A DNA stretch of 64,000 nucleotides from Microcoleus sp036705565 (lineage in GTDB: Bacteria; Cyanobacteriota; Cyanobacteriia; Cyanobacteriales; Microcoleaceae). The notes beneath the pieces were generated by a model that saw nothing but the letters and a program-made list of their open reading frames with translations, ran no database searches and had not been told where the DNA came from. The stretch lies in NCBI GenBank assembly GCA_036705565.1, contig JAUBUY010000026.1; one strand, written 5' to 3'. Below, in pieces: positions 62,855 to 64,000 of the stretch; the first letter of the stretch is position 1, and the number at the start of each line of letters is the position of its first letter. Both the position numbers and the translations under genes were made by a program.

Positions 62855-64000
62855 ATGACACAAAATCATAATGAGCCTAAAGAATACGATGCCGTCCTTG
62901 GCGGTCAATCCTCAATACCAACTAACGCTGCTGTTTTGGGAGGTATTGAAGGTGTAAAAAAACGCTTGGTGAGTACAATTATTTATCAAAAAATTGCCGC
63001 TGTTTCCGAAGCGCTTAAGTATGGAGAAGCTGGTTTAGATTTGATAATTCGTGCTTTAGAAGATGAATCAGAGCAAGTAAGAAAAGCTGCATATTTGTCG
63101 CTTCGAGATAGATCGGAACCGAGAGTGGAAGATATTTTAAAAGAATACAACCTGTGGAGGACGGGAGGGCAATCGTATACTTTTGGTTGGCATCTAGGCT
63201 TAATTGATTTCGTTGTTATCTGCCCGGACGGACAAACTTTTGTCAGTGGAGGTCGCGACGAAAAAACCATCAAAGTTTGGAACTTGCATACTGGAGAATT
63301 GATAAGAACTCTTACAGGACATTCAAACTCGGTTACATCCATTGCTATCAGCCCGGATGGGCAAACTCTTGTCAGTGGTAGTTACGATTGCACCATCAAA
63401 GTCTGGAATCCACACACCGGAGAATTGATGAGAACTCTTACCAAACATTCATCCCCCGATACAACATCTATTGCGATCAGCCCAGACGCGCAAAGTTTTG
63501 TCAGCGGTAGCCGTGACGGTACCGTCGAAGTCTGGAACCTGCATAGCGGGGAATTGATAAGAACTCTTACAGGACATTCATCTTCGCCATATTCATCTAG
63601 GGTTACATCCATTGCTATCAGCCCGGATGGGCAAATTTTTGTCAGTGGGAGTTACGATTGGACCATCAAAGTCTGGAATCTACATACCGGAGAATTGATA
63701 AGAATTCTTACAGAACATTCATGCTCGGTTTATTCTCTTGTCATTAGCCCGGATGGGCAAATTCTTATTAGTGGGAGTAATAATAATACCATCAACGTCT
63801 GGAATTTGCATAGTGGGGAATTAATAAGAACTCTTACAAAAAACCCACGCTTGAACTCGGTTTTTTCCATGGCTATCAGCCCGAATGGGCAAACTCTTGC
63901 CAGTGGCAATGACCGTACAATCAAAGTCTGGAATTTGCATAGCGGGGAATTGATAAAAACTCTTATTAGAGAACATTCAGGCTCGGTTTTGGCTTCTTCC
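62855..64000 (+). CDS. WD40 beta-propeller protein with EYDAVLGGQ-HEAT N-module (3'-truncated)
   Basis: 382 codons visible, open to the window edge. Residues 1-~100 are the same module as in the SUMF1-like protein at 32074: EYDAVLGGQ, AAVLGGIEGVKKRL, then a HEAT-like helical segment (GEAGLDLIIRALEDESEQVR). From ~115 on, at least six WD40 blades follow: each ends in IKVWNLHTGELIRTL or similar and contains ISPDGQTLVSGS and GHS. WD40 propellers are protein-binding platforms. The blades are highly alike at DNA level, a sign of recent tandem duplication. Start ATG 62855 begins MTQNHNEPK, matching the SUMF1-like N-terminus (MTENQNQPR). No upstream gene is close. Confidence 0.92.
   Translation, partial: MTQNHNEPKEYDAVLGGQSSIPTNAAVLGGIEGVKKRLVSTIIYQKIAAVSEALKYGEAGLDLIIRALEDESEQVRKAAYLSLRDRSEPRVEDILKEYNLWRTGGQSYTFGWHLGLIDFVVICPDGQTFVSGGRDEKTIKVWNLHTGELIRTLTGHSNSVTSIAISPDGQTLVSGSYDCTIKVWNPHTGELMRTLTKHSSPDTTSIAISPDAQSFVSGSRDGTVEVWNLHSGELIRTLTGHSSSPYSSRVTSIAISPDGQIFVSGSYDWTIKVWNLHTGELIRILTEHSCSVYSLVISPDGQILISGSNNNTINVWNLHSGELIRTLTKNPRLNSVFSMAISPNGQTLASGNDRTIKVWNLHSGELIKTLIREHSGSVLASS

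Noticed and set aside
1..64000. tRNA, rRNA or riboswitch genes
   Set aside because: No cloverleaf-like or known aptamer-like sequence was recognised by eye in the spacers; a covariance-model scan would be decisive.

Overview
The window looks like chromosomal DNA of a filamentous, probably non-heterocystous cyanobacterium of the Microcoleus/Oscillatoria type. This is inferred from ndhB of the photosynthetic NDH-1 complex, frequent GCGATCGC (HIP1-type) octamers, many multi-PAS/GAF hybrid kinases, an intein-bearing dnaB, Uma2-family genes, and intergenic spaces filled with heptanucleotide tandem repeats and small palindromic elements. The genus is an inference from general character, not from a database match. 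A 100-base run of N (29950-30049) marks an assembly gap inside a 69-bp tandem repeat.

Left part (1-9.6 kb): the 3' part of a large GAF/PAS hybrid histidine kinase is translationally coupled to a REC-histidine kinase. An exported alpha/beta hydrolase follows. On the opposite strand a NitT/TauT-like periplasmic binding lipoprotein sits directly upstream of a membrane sensor with a SpoIIE-type PP2C output, so the two probably form one sensing unit. A truncated methyltransferase remnant and a transposase remnant lie nearby.

10-27.6 kb is mostly housekeeping and regulation: ndhB, two Uma2 genes, a GNAT acetyltransferase, an Spx/ArsC-like protein, a DUF4332-like protein, an M24 Xaa-Pro peptidase, a GAF-PAS class III cyclase (adenylate type by its substrate residues), a GntR regulator, a nitroreductase, a single-TM coiled-coil protein, a FetB-type permease, a DegT-family aminotransferase and an ABC1/UbiB kinase.

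27.7-44.1 kb is a surface-glycan locus. It has a UDP-uronate-epimerase-like gene, galE, three paralogous glycosyltransferase-like genes of the cyanobacterial Npun_R2821/R2823 type, a GT10 fucosyltransferase-like gene, two GT4 enzymes, three more GT-A-type transferases, and an MsbA-type ABC exporter with an unusual HisKA-like tail. Most lie on the minus strand in one direction (41.7 to 28.7 kb). A SUMF1/FGE-like protein sits among them; gloB and a small conserved gene interrupt the right side.

44.7-64 kb: a 1722-residue kinase with about ten PAS domains, one of which carries a palindromic repeat inserted in frame; rplI; dnaB with a 495-residue LAGLIDADG intein in its P-loop; an FKBP isomerase; a phasin-like protein; a zinc-ribbon membrane protein; an N-acetylglucosamine-kinase-like gene; an exported glycine-zipper protein; an MgtC-like protein; a 1.15-kb gene-free stretch with two copies of a MITE-like element; two tandem small paralogues; a protein with six ChW-like repeats; and the 5' part of a WD40 gene running off the right edge.

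The most notable observation is that this WD40 protein and the SUMF1-like protein 30 kb away share the same N-terminal module (an EYDAVLGGQ leader plus a HEAT-like segment) joined to unrelated C-terminal domains, which suggests a modular adaptor/effector family. The repeats are the second theme: at least five distinct dispersed families were traced by eye. No tRNA, rRNA, CRISPR array or riboswitch was recognised.
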